A stretch of DNA of 64,000 nt from Spartinivicinus marinus (GTDB lineage: Bacteria; Pseudomonadota; Gammaproteobacteria; Pseudomonadales; Zooshikellaceae), in contig NZ_JAPJZK010000001.1 of the NCBI RefSeq assembly GCF_026309355.1, positions 5,724,501 to 5,788,500 on the forward strand. Direction: 5' to 3'. The notes below the pieces were generated by a model. It was not told the DNA's origin. It did not search any database and saw only the letters and a program-made list of their open reading frames with translations. Positions within the stretch are counted from its first letter, which is position 1. Every line of letters starts with the position of its first letter. The position numbers were made by a program, and so were the translations under genes. Below, one piece after another: positions 55,801 through 59,800 of the stretch.

Positions 55801-56473
55801 TGGCCGGGTGGACCATCAGGTGAAAATTCGCGGTTTTCGGATTGAGCTGGGCGAAATCGAAACGGCACTGATTCAACAACCTCAAGTGGCGGATGGGGTA
55901 GTCATTATTCGTGAAGACCAGCCCGGCGATAAACGACTAGTGGCTTATGTGGTACCGAATAAAACAGTTGAAAACGAAGGCGAATGGGTTCAGCAATTGC
56001 GGCAAGATTTAAAGGTGCAATTACCTGACTTTATGTTGCCAGGAGCATTTGCGGTATTACCTGCATTACCGACTACCCCCAATGGCAAAGTGGATCGTAA
56101 AGCCCTTCCTTCACCGATACATCAGTTCGAGGGTGTTTATACACCGCCAGCCACTGAAACGGAGCAACGCCTAGTTGAAGCATGGCAGGCGGTGCTTGAG
56201 TTGAATCAAACACCGATCAGCACCACCGCTAACTTTTTCGAGCTAGGGGGAAATTCAATCCTGGTGATGCGGCTAAATAACATGATCCAGCAAACGTTCA
56301 AGGTTGAATTAGCCATTAGCTTGTTATTTGAAAAGCCAACTATCCAAGCAATATCAGCAGCTATTGAAGAAGCAGAAAATGAGCAAGAGGCTGATTATTT
56401 ACTGAATATTTTGGACTCTGTTGATTCACTTAGCACCGAAGCACTTGAAGCCCTGTTGGAAGCTGAAGAATAA
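30308..56473 (+). CDS. Giant six-module non-ribosomal peptide synthetase (NRPS-1)
   Basis: A single frame of 8,721 residues. The frame is open from TTG 30287, but ATG 30308 with AAAGGA six bases upstream is the better start. Domain order: C-A-T-E, C-A-T-E, C-A-T-E, C-A-T-E, C-A-T-E, C-A-T. All condensation domains keep the HHxxxDG active site, all E domains keep HHLIVDG or HHLVVDG with EGHGR and NYLGQ-type motifs, and all T domains keep the phosphopantetheine Ser (1010, 2529, 4058, 5594, 7125, 8650). The protein ends with a short acidic helix (LSTEALEALLEAEE) and no thioesterase, so the chain passes to NRPS-2, which starts 12 bp downstream. Base composition is mosaic, with GC-richer duplicated blocks inside AT-richer DNA. 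Predicted order: basic-Ala-basic-Val-Ser-basic, with D-configuration at the first five. Confidence 0.95.
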   Translation: MRLSFDLHTAQEDVYFDQIKHPEHGHYNIGGFFLLKGSLNIKQFELAIKKTVEAFDVHQLTFDLMHHKQHFQSNIDSIHVAFLDFKGESNPKEVAIKWMHEQYSTPFELNSESLFEHALIQISEDEFCWFSRYHHLITDGYGLLIFYQTVAKVYSQLQSNISLEWLKTIPHFKDEITLSLEYVNSSQYLKDKAYWLSKFSEKPQSILQKNYLDTTSGGKVVSNFSSGQYSLLSKLCESYQFSFQHLLIAALTIYFNQVNNQSELVFGVPLHNRRNKLQRQLMGMMTGVIPCKIRIADLTVEQLINSIKRQQRYDYRHQRFPISHLNRDLHLHQLGQEQLFDITVNYRPFDVNLPLEGVKSEFTNILSEDGTQPLECILCDYGTQQPMALELMFQLNYFTETEAQQLANRLIFIMSQLPLVIDSPVNQVPLITSQEQKQLVTFSPYYSTSSNSCIHELFEQQVATTPDQVALVFEDQSLTYAQLNSQANQLAHYLIQQGVTPDGLVGICLDRSPAVIIAMLATLKAGGAYVPLDPTYPTSRLAYMVEDSQVEVILSQSPHQAQFVDSAVPVVDVKDPAFQSRLDGLSNENPCPMTLGLQPDHLAYIIYTSGSTGKPKGVMIEHRALVSHIETIKPAYGITSHDRVLQFSNLGFDASVEQVFESLTAGATLYLRNNQLWGAAEFKEWLQANPITITEFPPLYAKELLTPLLADQAFWQQTSLRCIVVSGDVLNVAFAQAWQQSEAVNHCLLINNYGPTETTITSTLFTVNQQPLGNHVSIGQGTADTALYVLNPQQQLLPMGCVGELYIGGAGLARGYLNQPELTAERFIPNPFTSDHNERLYRTGDLVRWLPDGNLAFIGRVDHQVKIRGFRIELGEIETALIQQPQVADGVVIIREDQPGDKRLVAYVVPHDAVENEGEWVQQLRQDLKAQLPEFMLPGAFAVLPTLPTTPNGKVDRKALPQPSLELTHVTQYQAPMTAREHTLCQIWEDVLGLKPIGINDNFFEIGGDSILALQVATRSMESGLKITTAQLFELQTIAALAEQAVSITIQENRAPQSLSQGQQILIPVQQQYFSNQPVDAHYYNQAMRVNIPKGFTRAQLNHLVKAIYQRHDVFRLTFNQNKAGVWQANYRELSEPLIDSSIRIYENMASACIKKAIDEAHASLNLKAGLLSSFVLEQTKGSAFDQLTWIVHHLIVDGVSWRILLQDLQRGLEQLQQKKACSLGYKTTSYQAWANALDRFSQSDQLIAEKNYWLETLKTPVLPLPVDNQPVQNTIRQSEVLVVKLNQQQTEQLLHQANQCYHTKINDLLLTAFLISLSDWMKNSSVRFDLEGHGRETAMVGDININETVGWFTSLFPVCLTRTTKQDIGTLIKSVKEQLNHVPNNGLGYGVLRYLRQDQEIIEKSQSSDIVFNYLGQFDQKNQDTVYSSCFTDPSSWISSEQTREYPIEVNGLIADDRLNFTFSYNRLAFEKSTIEQVANSLIANLETIIEHCCNAVGGYTPSDFPLVKVSQSYLEKLEHHYPTLVDLFPSTPMQQGMLFHSQMQPEQDIYTSILSIKLSPLSPSIFKQSWQQLVERHDVLRMAFINDEDGALLQLVQAEVDLPWCEEDWRSLAEVEQTKQLTELISQEQSTPFVFDCVPLMRFTLIRYTDDTYELVWTHHHALLDGWSIPILFDELFVIYQGLKVNQLPRLPKPTSFRSYITWLNQQNFSSANTYWQNYLADFSYPTTILLDKPETLDKSRYAEQSLFLNHTLTEQLHLLAKSAHVTFNTLIQASWGLLLNFHSGEQDIVFGYTSSGRAAELNKAEEMVGLFINTLPLRIKIPDTPIITKQWLQDLHKAQAAHDQYSYIPLVDIQRLSEIPTGQSLFESLVVFENYPIDELYTNQEVVPGSTDLKIHDISVSEQTNYPLSLTVLPGKQLQLKLVYNQALISKKAVVEILHHLKQLLINVVNQPEQNIQQLSLLSENQQHQIAIEWNNNSLPYAKDQSIHQLFEHQVTLKPEAVAITCNGQQLTYVELNHKANQLAHYLKQQDITPSSLVGVSMSRSAEMVIAVLAILKAGGAYVALDPSYPQERLAYMVENSGIKTIISQQSIAQQRQFEQINTVCVDHQETANAIAVLSTENPLNSTQSISSEQLAYVIYTSGSTGNPKGIEIRHRNTVALIAWTKQAYNTAELEEIIASTSLNFDLSAFELFASLCLGHRLHIVENALALTTQTVHSTLLNSVPSAVKGLLDTHSIPQTVKVVNVAGEPLHKDLVNRLLTETHVEKVVNLYGPSEDTTYSTFAVFTQPVTEVPSIGKPISNTQAYVLSPTQQLLPIGIQGELYLGGDGVARGYVNRPDLTAEKFIQNPFSDDSSDRLYRTGDLVRWLPDGNLAFIGRIDHQVKVRGFRIELGEIETLLASQPAVAEALVVAQQEPAGDKRLVAYWVAADQQDATVTETQLREALAKQLPDYMVPSALVGVDQFPLTPNGKIDRNALPTPDLQADSPTYVAPASAIEATLCGIWENVLGLSQVGVHDPFFAIGGDSILALQVIAQAQRAQLKVTTRQLFDYPTIAALAPHVTALKQDTSQQQAVSGHQLLLPIQQSFLSDPAAADQHFNQAVMLTLPAGTTAERVEQALAAIIQRHDVFRLQCQQTADGHWEASYETRAPVSLQQALHYHDMRQLTAVQQAVATPQLAQQTQEAVSLAQAPLAQWALFETAESMPNQLLWVMHHLIVDGVSWRILLQDFAQALSQLAADQPVVLAPKTSSYQRWADALANYRQSPAVQAERTYWQQVVSEPVNELPVTPGIEDQRYQHTETLTVSLDSEMTRALLQEANQCYHTQINDLLLTALLQVVRDWVGGDGIRLDLEGHGREALFDDIDLHSTVGWFTTLFPVHLRQTAGDIGEQIKRVKEQLRTIPHNGIGYGLLADEQADQPSAEILFNYLGQFDQTTTQTEGLAWSFDNVGECVSDQLSRRYVLSINSEVSQGQLQVVFDYHQQQLTSSTVQQLATAYRQALEAIIGHCLQARGGYTASDFPLATLSQAQLDSLMVQYPTMVELFASTPMQQGMIFHSQLAAASGVYMTQLQMRLSQLDPERFKRSWQQLASHHPVFRTAFISQPEGDVLQLVQAAVTLPWTTHDWQHLSDAAQQQALADLLVEERATPFDFAQPPLMRLVLIQLSADQYQFIWTHHHALLDGWSLPLLFQDLFALYQTASLACLPTPVAYQHYVGWLQTQDKQTASDYWQAYLAGVTAPTSLMLDTPLLMPASASGQTYNRVLSESFTQQLQALTQSAQVSLSTVLQAAWSLLLSRFTGETDVIFGYTRSGRPASLPNAENIVGLFITSLPLRASVPQHPSALLHEWLQALHKEQPSHDQYGYLPLVDIQRVSEIAADKPLFESLLVFENYPIDDSLMEAAQVNDGFAVEAVEMVDLDSYPLSLTITPASQLHLQFGYQPSYLNDTQIREIAGYLETILCGMAAGASQPIQHLQLLSASEQTTLIANTVSPIPEAYSFCIHELFEQQVATTPDQVALVFEDQSLTYAQLNSQANQLAHYLIQQGVKPDGLVGICLDRSPAVIIAMLATLKAGGAYVPLDPTYPTSRLAYMVADSQVQVILSQVPHQAQFVDSAVPVVDVKDPAFQSRLDGLSNENPCPMTLGLQPDHLAYIIYTSGSTGKPKGVMIEHRALVSHIETIKPAYGITSHDQVLQFSNLGFDASVEQVFESLTAGATLYLRNNQLWDAAEFKEWLQANPVTITEFPPLYAKELLTPLLADQAFWQQTSLRCIVVSGDVLNVAFAQAWQQSEAVNHCLLINNYGPTETTITSTLFTVNQQPLGNHVSIGQGTADTALYVLNPQQQLLPMGCVGELYIGGAGLARGYLNQPALTAERFIPNPFASENNERLYRTGDLVRWLPDGNLAFIGRVDHQVKIRGFRIELGEIETALIQQPQVADGVVIIREDQPGDKRLVAYVVPNKTVENEGEWVQQLRQDLKAQLPDFMLPGAFAVLPALPTTPNGKVDRKALPEATLTVTDNKDYKAPITANERVLHQVWQDVLGIKQVSIDDNFFEIGGDSILALQVITRSLAAGLKLTMAQLFEQQTIVQLACEATVVNTSDKQVPQTPSRGKQPLLPIQRQYLEATPTDVDHYNQAVKMDVPNGITALQLKQSLAAIYQRHDVFRLRFHWSNNGGWQAEYVDLTDELIDNSVSVVELAGSEAPNSAIEATLNQIHGSLSIDKGILGHCLLVHNHQGQSDQLFWIIHHLIVDGVSWRVLLRDLENSINLLQQNKSVVLDYKTASYQYWAERLVDYSQSEALTREKPYWINTLNTEVVTLASKIINKHKKYANTNNVSADVRVVLDKAQTQRLLKQSHQCYRTQINDLLLSALLMTITDWVGGESIRLDLEGHGRQANLFDDINISDTMGWFTSIFPVCLTQPINSDLGILIKSVKEQLKAIPNHGLGFGLLRYLKQEKEIVNNDKKSEIIFNYLGQMDQTNTDTKFFNGNFEDTGLWVSPAQEREYRLEINSVVAAEQLTIIFSYNKLEFGASVIEQLASSYISHLSTIIDHCCTASGGYTPSDFSLVDTTQSYLDSLESRYPAFDDLYPSTPMQQGMLFHSQMQSECDIYTSILTVHFSQVEPGLLKQCWQKLIERYDVLRTAFIDNEQGEILQVIERSVILPWQEIDWRGLTESEQTHQLTLFVDQEQTKLFRFDTAPLMRFTLIRKTDERYALVWTHHHTLLDGWSIPILFTELFDIYQSLKERYPVKLTQPIPFRSYMAWLHNQDVASAEAYWQDYLTGFSDTTPVLLEHEVKQKKEGYCEKDLHFSASHTQQLVRFTQNAHVTINTVVQAAWGVLLSLYSGQQDVVFGYTCSGRSASLAHAEDMVGLFINTLPLRVQLPTSHTAVESWLQSLNQTQAVHDQYSYIPLVDIQRLSEIPSGHSLFESIVVFENYPIDELCSDDEATQTTPDLQIENIGVSEQTNYPLNLIVTPGKVLELKLLFDQARFSVCSAEKLLNHLQRILLNLITKSGQTVADMTALVTAEEQQLLAKWNQTTTDYPREHCIHELFENQVTNNPNTVAIVYEGQQLTYAELNKKANQLAHYLVAQGVKPEALVGLCAERSFDMIVGLLAILKAGGSYVPIDPSYPTDRLALLIKDSGVQLILSQAKLAKVLPSLQADILYIDTHSTKEVLKAYSINNIESEVLQLTPQHLAYVIYTSGSTGKPKGVLVPHQGVTRLVMNNHQVPVNAQTVMLQCASITFDAATLELWGPLLNGGQLVLYPESIVDVQRLIRVINEYQVNTLWLTAGLFDQFVADSTQPLPSLQYLLTGGDVVSPKSVNKFYEQNPDAIIINGYGPTENTTFTCCYAIPRDIDFNQPLPIGRPIANTQVYVLNNNLVPVPIGIPGELYTSGDGVARGYLNQPELTAEKFVQNPFSRDPKQRLYKTGDWVCWLPDGKIRFIGRADNQVKIRGFRIELGEIENVLSRHDQVKDVVVLAREDQPGDKRLVAYVVLSTTSAVFSSVAETLSSYVKQLLPGYMVPHHFIQLVQLPLTSNGKVDRQSLPMPNYSSQVDYVAPTSAIEKQLVNIWKAVLGLEQISIHANFFTVGGDSIKAIQVASRAQREGLKLTTRQLFTHSTIAELAVYVTAQALDDVKSNAPVVGVQNLLPIQHHFLTTQPEGVEHFNQGTRIRLPNNVSDASLRQLLSAIIERHDVFRLGFEYTTDGNWQAHYQTLNESLIQQALFQLDVTGFSADQRNIEEADWIHRLQTRFDLASPPLCHWLWLKDQASSELVWIVHHLVVDGVSWRILLQDLKQGLMQLATGQALDLGYKTTSYQLWGERLSAYSKSAQGLEEACYWQQACQQAVNPLPAKPLANPSSNNDQATDVHTVKLSQSLTQQLLLQANGCYHTQINDLLLTALLLTITEWTTGQSIRVDLEGHGREPLFDDIDLTETVGWFTSIFPVYLTKIASDKPCLGEQIKHVKEQLRQIPNKGIGYGLLQRWAPEQLASSQSAELVFNYLGQFDEQSTDDDTDSVTLISSELEGCISPLLQRSHILGMNSMVFDGQWQLTIDYHREQFSEHEIKLLGQSYLKQLENIIAHCVNATGSYTPSDFPLVSLTQAQLNQLQANYPGLEDLYPSTLMQQGMLLHSELGAENGIYMTQLAVKLSQLNPVIFKQSWQALIKRHSILRTAFVYVDDQPPLQVVQTEVDLPWQTLDWQHLDAKAQIKAIHTLLAEASPYDQAQAPLMSFHLAHCGDDQYWFVWQHHHALLDGWCLPILFKELFAQYQGLIEQRPVELPFVAPYRNYLAWLQQQDSSQAEQYWKHYLAGFTMPTSLGIEQSVTSQQGLAQQEYTVDLSPDLTKQLQQLANSLRVTLNTLLQAAWGILLSRYSGEQDVVFGSTRSGRPDSLPGVEQMIGLFINSVPVRLTLTGEIPLAECLQQLQQAQVSHDQYAYSPLVDIQRWSDIDKGQALFNSLIVFDNYPIEEASDQADQPGQPTIDQVLGAEQTNYPLTLSVIPGEPITLKLLYQTARFAKASITQLITYFHQLLLQLTKENSQAPIAQFNLLSDKEAKQLAEWNQTAAPFPSHKNIHELFEMQVMKTPNAIALAFEERQLTYDELNKKANQLAHYLVEQGVKPDTLVAVYLERSIEMVIAILAVVKAGGAYVPLETSYPEERLVYMIENSQAKIILTQHKLKTRLTLDNQQLLCLDAQTIANQLASYPVENISVSSIQLMPSHLAYVIYTSGSTGKPKGVMNEHQALVNRIHWMQNQFNLSTADVVLQKTPFGFDVSVWELFWPLTYGAKLVVALPDGHKDVDYLLDTIERANVTVMHFVPPMLNVLIANQQFAEKTHSLRLVVCSGEALPIETQNKFISLHQAALFNLYGPTEAAIDVTYWQCQLDDSRLSVPIGKPIDNIQLLVLDHDRNLAPIGIPGELHIGGVGVARGYLNRPDLTAEKFIQNPFSDDPSDRLYRTGDLVRWLPDGNLAFIGRIDHQVKVRGFRIELGEIETLLASQPAVAEALVVAQQEPAGDKRLVAYWVAADQHATTVTETQLREALAKQLPDYMVPSALVGVDQFPLTPNGKIDRNALPTPNLQADSPTYVAPASAIEVTLCGIWENVLGLSQVGIHDPFFAIGGDSILALQVIAQAQRAQLKVTTRQLFDYPTIAALAPHVTALKQDTSQQQAVSGHQLLLPIQQSFLSDPAAADQHFNQAVMLTLPAGTTAERVEQALAAIIQRHDVFRLQCQQTADGRWEASYETHAPASLQQALHYHDMRQLTAVQQAVAIPQLAQQTQEAVSLAQAPLAQWTLFETAESMPNQLLWVMHHLIVDGVSWRILLQDFAQVLSQLAADQPVVLAPKTSSYQRWADALANYRQLPTVQAERAYWQQVVSEPVNALPVTPGIEDQRYQHTETLTVSLDSEMTRALLQEANQCYHTQINDLLLTALLQVVSDWVGGDGIRLDLEGHGREALFDDIDLHSTVGWFTTLFPVHLRQTAGDMGEQIKRVKEQLRAIPHNGIGYGLLADEQADQPSAEILFNYLGQFDQTTTQTEGLAWSFDNVGECVSDQLSRRYVLSINSEVSQGQLQVVFDYHQQQLTSSTVQQLATAYRQALEAIIGHCLQARGGYTPSDFPLATLSQAQLDSLMVQYPTMVELFASTPMQQGMIFHSQLAAASGVYMTQLQMRLSQLDPERFKRSWQQLASHHPVFRTAFISQPEGDVLQLVQAAVTLPWTTHDWQHLSDAAQQQTLADLLVEERATPFDFAQPPLMRLVLIQLSADQYQFIWTHHHALLDGWSVQLLFKDLLSLYHGIPRDLAEPIAYQRYVAWLQAQDKQAASDYWQTYLTGFAAPTDLVPDNPVITSELEASDAYDVYLDETFSQQLQALARTAQVSLNTVLQGAWALLLSHYSGDTDVVFGYTRSGRPTSLPSSEAMIGLFITSLPMRVQVPYQQTVSLMDWLKGLHQVQPSHEQYGHMPLVEIQQLSEVPADQALFESLLIFENYPIDESVVSADNRFIVEETDTVDRTSYPLSLTVIPGNQMLFRFEYLTERFSEATVKQLSGHLENLLRGMLTGLEKPVSELTPLSREEQASIIAVGQAQHQAVAQACIHELFEQQVATTPDQVALVFEDQSLTYAQLNSQANQLAHYLIQQGVKPDSLVGICLDRSPAVIVAMLATLKAGGAYVPLDPTYPTSRLAYMVADSQVQVILSQAPHQAQFVDSAVPVVDVKDPAFQSRLDGLSNENPCPKTLGLQPDHLAYIIYTSGSTGKPKGVMIEHRTLVSHIETIKPAYGITSHDRVLQFSNLGFDASVEQVFESLTAGATLYLRSNQLWGAVEFKEWLQTNPITITEFPPLYAKELLTPLLADQAFWQQTSLRCIVVSGDVLNVAFAQAWQQSEAVNHCLLINNYGPTETTITSTLFTVNQQPLGNHVSIGQGTADTALYVLNPQQQLLPMGCVGELYIGGAGLARGYLNQPELTAERFIPNPFASENNERLYRTGDLVRWLPDGNLAFIGRVDHQVKIRGFRIELGEIETALIQQPQVADGVVIIREDQPGDKRLVAYVVPNKTVENEGEWVQQLRQDLKVQLPDFMLPGAFAVLPALPTTPNGKVDRKALPSPIHQFEGVYTPPATETEQRLVEAWQAVLELNQTPISTTANFFELGGNSILVMRLNNMIQQTFKVELAISLLFEKPTIQAISAAIEEAENEQEADYLLNILDSVDSLSTEALEALLEAEE
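31664..33189 (+). repeat. A-domain repeat, copy 1
   Basis: A block of about 1,526 bp beginning TGCATCCATGAGTTGTTTG and ending in the conserved GTGGATCG(T/A)AA stretch. It recurs at 40808-42333 and 54584-56109 with identical length and only scattered substitutions. It covers precisely one adenylation domain. Confidence 0.92.
34801..39345 (+). other. NRPS-1 module 2: C-A-T-E, Ala predicted
   Basis: A DCL-type C domain (TPMQQGMLFHSQ, HHHALLDG) follows the E of module 1. A domain ~residues 1990-2482: pocket D-L-F-N-N-A-L-T-Y, which I recall as an alanine code. The E domain follows. The 3' half of this module (from 37301) is part of a block duplicated in module 5. Confidence 0.85.
37301..39846 (+). 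repeat. Duplicated 2,546-bp A(C-term)-T-E-C(N-term) block, copy 1
   Basis: Near-identical to 51089-53634 with no length change. It starts at GGTGTTGCCCGCGGTTAT, after the specificity pocket of the A domain, and stops at the catalytic histidines of the next C domain (ACCCATCATCATGC). Confidence 0.92.
39346..43965 (+). other. NRPS-1 module 3: C-A-T-E, same specificity as module 1
   Basis: DCL-type C domain, then an A domain (~3501-4009) almost identical to those of modules 1 and 6 with the same pocket (D-A-E-E-V-S-N-I-T). T and E follow and differ clearly from the T-E of module 1, so only the A domain was copied. Confidence 0.85.
40808..42333 (+). repeat. A-domain repeat, copy 2
   Basis: Second copy of the block at 31664-33189, in module 3. 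Flanking C and T sequences differ between copies. Confidence 0.92.
43966..48575 (+). other. NRPS-1 module 4: C-A-T-E, Val predicted
   Basis: DCL-type C domain (HHHTLLDG). A domain ~5044-5550: pocket D-A-L-W-L-G-G-T-F, very close to the valine code D-A-F-W-I-G-G-T-F of gramicidin S synthetase. The E domain keeps HHLVVDG. Confidence 0.85.
48576..53135 (+). other. NRPS-1 module 5: C-A-T-E, Ser predicted
   Basis: DCL-type C domain in which the usual STPMQQGM reads STLMQQGM. A domain ~6575-7080: pocket D-V-W-H-V-S-L-I-D, close to the serine code D-V-W-H-L-S-L-I-D. The A-domain C-terminal part, T, E and the first part of the next C domain are nearly identical to module 2. Confidence 0.85.
51089..53634 (+). 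repeat. Duplicated 2,546-bp A(C-term)-T-E-C(N-term) block, copy 2
   Basis: Partner of 37301-39846, bridging modules 5 and 6. Only scattered substitutions separate the copies, so the exchange is recent or is maintained by gene conversion. Confidence 0.92.
53136..56473 (+). other. NRPS-1 module 6: C-A-T, same specificity as modules 1 and 3
   Basis: DCL-type C, A domain ~8093-8601 with pocket D-A-E-E-V-S-N-I-T, and a T domain of another lineage (FFELGGNSILVMRL), without E. The residue should stay L, which agrees with the LCL-type C domain that opens NRPS-2. Confidence 0.85.
54584..56109 (+). repeat. A-domain repeat, copy 3
   Basis: Third copy of the block at 31664-33189, in module 6. It shares several variants with copy 2 (for example AGTGAGAACAACGAACG for AGTGATCACAACGAACG). 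Confidence 0.92.
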
Positions 56474-56485
56474 GGTATTTTCTCA

Positions 56486-59400
56486 ATGTACTCAGGTAAA
56501 CAAACAAAAAAATCAGCCATTGCAAAAAGTAAACTTGATCAGCTTTCACCAGAAAAACAAGCGCTGGTGAAAAAGCTGCTGGCAAAGAAAAAACAGCAAC
56601 AAATAAAAAGTGAGATTATTACACCTCGCAATCAGACCGATGAGCCACTTCCGTTGTCATTTGCCCAGCAACGACTGTGGTTCGTCGATCAACTTGAGGA
56701 CTCAAACAGTCATTACAACATGCCTTTAGCCTTACAGCTGGAGGGAGCGCTCAGCTACGATTGGTTGGTAGCGGCATTGACCACTGTGATTTGCCGCCAT
56801 GAGAGCTTACGGACAGTTTTCAAGAGTCAGCAGGGGCAGGCTTACCAGCACATACAGCCAGCGCCAGCCCAGTTTTCCTTGCCTATGGTAGATCTCAGTG
56901 AGATGACTGAAGCACAACAAGTGGATGCGATTGCGCATTATCGCCAGCAAGAAGCTGAGCAGCCATTTGACCTGAAACAAGATCTGATGTTAAGGGGTAA
57001 GCTGCTGCAGCTCGCCGAAAATAAAGCTATTTTACTGCTCACCATGCACCATATTGCTTCCGATGGTTGGTCTTTTGGGGTGTTAACGGAAGAGGTCAGT
57101 CAACTTTACCAAGCGTACTACTCGGGTCGTAACAGCCCGTTAAGCCCTCTTCCCATCCAATATGCCGATTATGCGTTGTGGCAAAGAAAATACCTATCTG
57201 ATCGGCTACCCCAGTTACTTAATTACTGGAAAGCGCAACTAAGGCGTTTACCCGCACTTCATGCACTGCCCTTGGACTATTCTCGGCCAGCGGAGCAACG
57301 CTATCAGGGACAGGTCATTCAATCTCACATTAGCCAGGCTACTTGTGAAGGCCTAAAGGGCTATTGCCAACACAATGAAGCGACTTTGTTTATGGGGCTT
57401 CATACTGTGTTTGCGATGTTGCTGAACCGTTACAGTGGAGAAGCTGATATTGTTGTTGGCACCCCTGTAGCTAATCGAGATAACTCAGCATTAGCACCAC
57501 TGATTGGCTTCTTTGTCAACACGGTGGTGCTTCGAGCTGATTTATCTTCAGACCCAAGTTTCACAGCGCTCTTAGCTCAGTGCCGGAAAACCGCATTAGA
57601 TGCCTATGCACACCAGCAAGTACCCTTTGAGCAGCTGGTAGAGGAACTTCAGCCTGCTCGTGACATAAGCCATCACCCGTTGTTCCAGGTAATGTTAGTC
57701 CTGCAAAATCATGAAGAAGGCACGCTAGACTTACCGGGATTAAACATTACTTCGCTCCCTGAAGAGTGGAATATTGCCAAGTTTGATTTAACCCTAACGG
57801 TAGAGGAAAACGCATCAGGGCTCACACTTGACTGGGAGTACAATACTGACTTATTTACAGCTGCTACCATTATGCAGCTTGCACAACACTTTACCCAATT
57901 ACTGAACGCTGTTTTGACGGCTCCAGCAGTACCTACCTCCCAGCTCACTCTGTTAACAGAGGCAGAGTATCTGCAATTGACCAACACCTGGGCCATGCCT
58001 CACCACCCGGTGGCACAAACAGACTGTATTGCCAGCTGCTTTGAAGCACAGTGTGCGAGTACCCCCACCGCCATTGCCGTTTACCATCAGGCCCGTTCAC
58101 TTAGCTACGAGATGCTGAATCAGCAGGCCAATCAGCTAGCCCACTACTTAATTGAGCAAGGCGTTGTGCCTGATACTGTCGTTGGCTTTTGCCTTGAGCG
58201 CTCAATCGACATGGTGATCACCATGCTAGCTATTCTCAAAGCTGGGGGCGCCTACCTGCCGTTGGACCCACACTACCCAGAAGCCCGTTTACAGTACATG
58301 TTGACTGACTGTGCAGTGACCTACCTCATCACTCAGCAACCGCTGCAAGACCAGCTGCCATTGTCAGGGCAGTCCGTGTTATGTCTGGATGCACCTGCGG
58401 TAATGGCCCAGTTAAGCAACTATCCAGTGACGAACCCAAAACAGCAGTCGCTTACTTCCAGCCACTTGGCATATATCAACTACACCTCTGGCTCAACTGG
58501 TCAACCCAAAGGGGTGCAGGTTCCCCATATGGGAGTGATGCGTCTGGTCTGCAATAACCCGGTGGTCCCTCTAAGCCAAGCGACAGTCATGTTGCAAGCC
58601 GCATCGGTTGTATTTGATGCCACTACTCTGGAAGTGTGGGGGCCTTTACTCAATGGAGGCCAGTTGGTTTTATATCCCTTTGATACGATGGATATCCCCC
58701 AGCTGAAGGAGGTTATTCACCAGTATCAGGTGAATATCCTCTGGCTAACAGCTGGACTCTTTGATCAGTTTGCGGCCCTAAGCACCACCCCTCTGCCTTC
58801 ACTACGCTACTTGTTAACCGGTGGCGATGTGGTCTCACCGGCCTCTGTCGTGCGGTTTTATCAGCAATACCCCGCCGCCAATTTGATCAATGGTTATGGC
58901 CCTACTGAAAACACCACTTTTACCTGTTGCTACCCCATTCCTGCCGACTGGTCCAGTGACCGCCCAGTACCCATTGGCTTTCCGATAAACCAAACAGAAG
59001 TGTACGTGTTGGATAAACATCAGCAACCAGTTCCATCAGGTGTTGTGGGTGAGTTATACACGGGTGGTGCTGGCTTAGCACGAGGCTATTTAAATCAACC
59101 AGCGCTTACCACAGAACGTTTTATCCCTCACCCTTTTCGTAATAACAGTGCTGATCGCCTCTATCGAACAGGGGACTTGGTCCGCTGGCTGCCAGACGGC
59201 GCCCTAGCCTTTGTGGGAAGAGTTGATCAACAAGTAAAGCTACGAGGGTTTCGTATTGAGTTAGGGGAAATTACCGCTCAACTGCTCACTCACCCTGTTG
59301 TGAAAGAGGGGGTAACGGTATTACGAGAAGACCAACCTGGCATTCAGCAGCTGGTGGCTTATGTGGTGGCCGAAGGTAACCAGGTCTCGTGCAGTGAGGA

Positions 59401-59800
59401 AAGTCTGCTGCAAGTACTGAAACAAAAGCTTCCAGATTATATGGTGCCTGCAGCGGTGGTAGAGGTTGCAGCACTGCCCTTAACCCGTAATGGTAAGGTA
59501 GATCGTAAAGCCCTGCCTGCACCTAGCTACAGTAGCAAAGCAAATAAGTTTGTTGCACCCAGAACTAGCACAGAGGTAACACTGGCTAGCTTATGGCAGC
59601 AGGTATTGCAACGCGAGGAACCTGTGGGGGTTGATGATAATTTCTTCCAACTTGGCGGGCACTCGTTGTTAGCCATTCGGCTGAGTGCATTGTTGGCAGA
59701 AACCTTAGGTACAACCTTGACAATAAAACAGCTGTTTACCCATCCAACCCTTAGCGCACTGGCTCAGTTGATTGATCAGATGCCACAAAGCACCAGCCCA
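56486..59800 (+). other. NRPS-2 module 7: C-A-T, Val predicted
   Basis: The A domain (~residues 512-1010) has pocket D-A-L-W-L-G-G-T-F, the same as module 4 and close to the valine code. The T domain has the GGHSLL form. There is no E, so L-Val is expected, consistent with the next LCL-type C domain. Confidence 0.85.
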
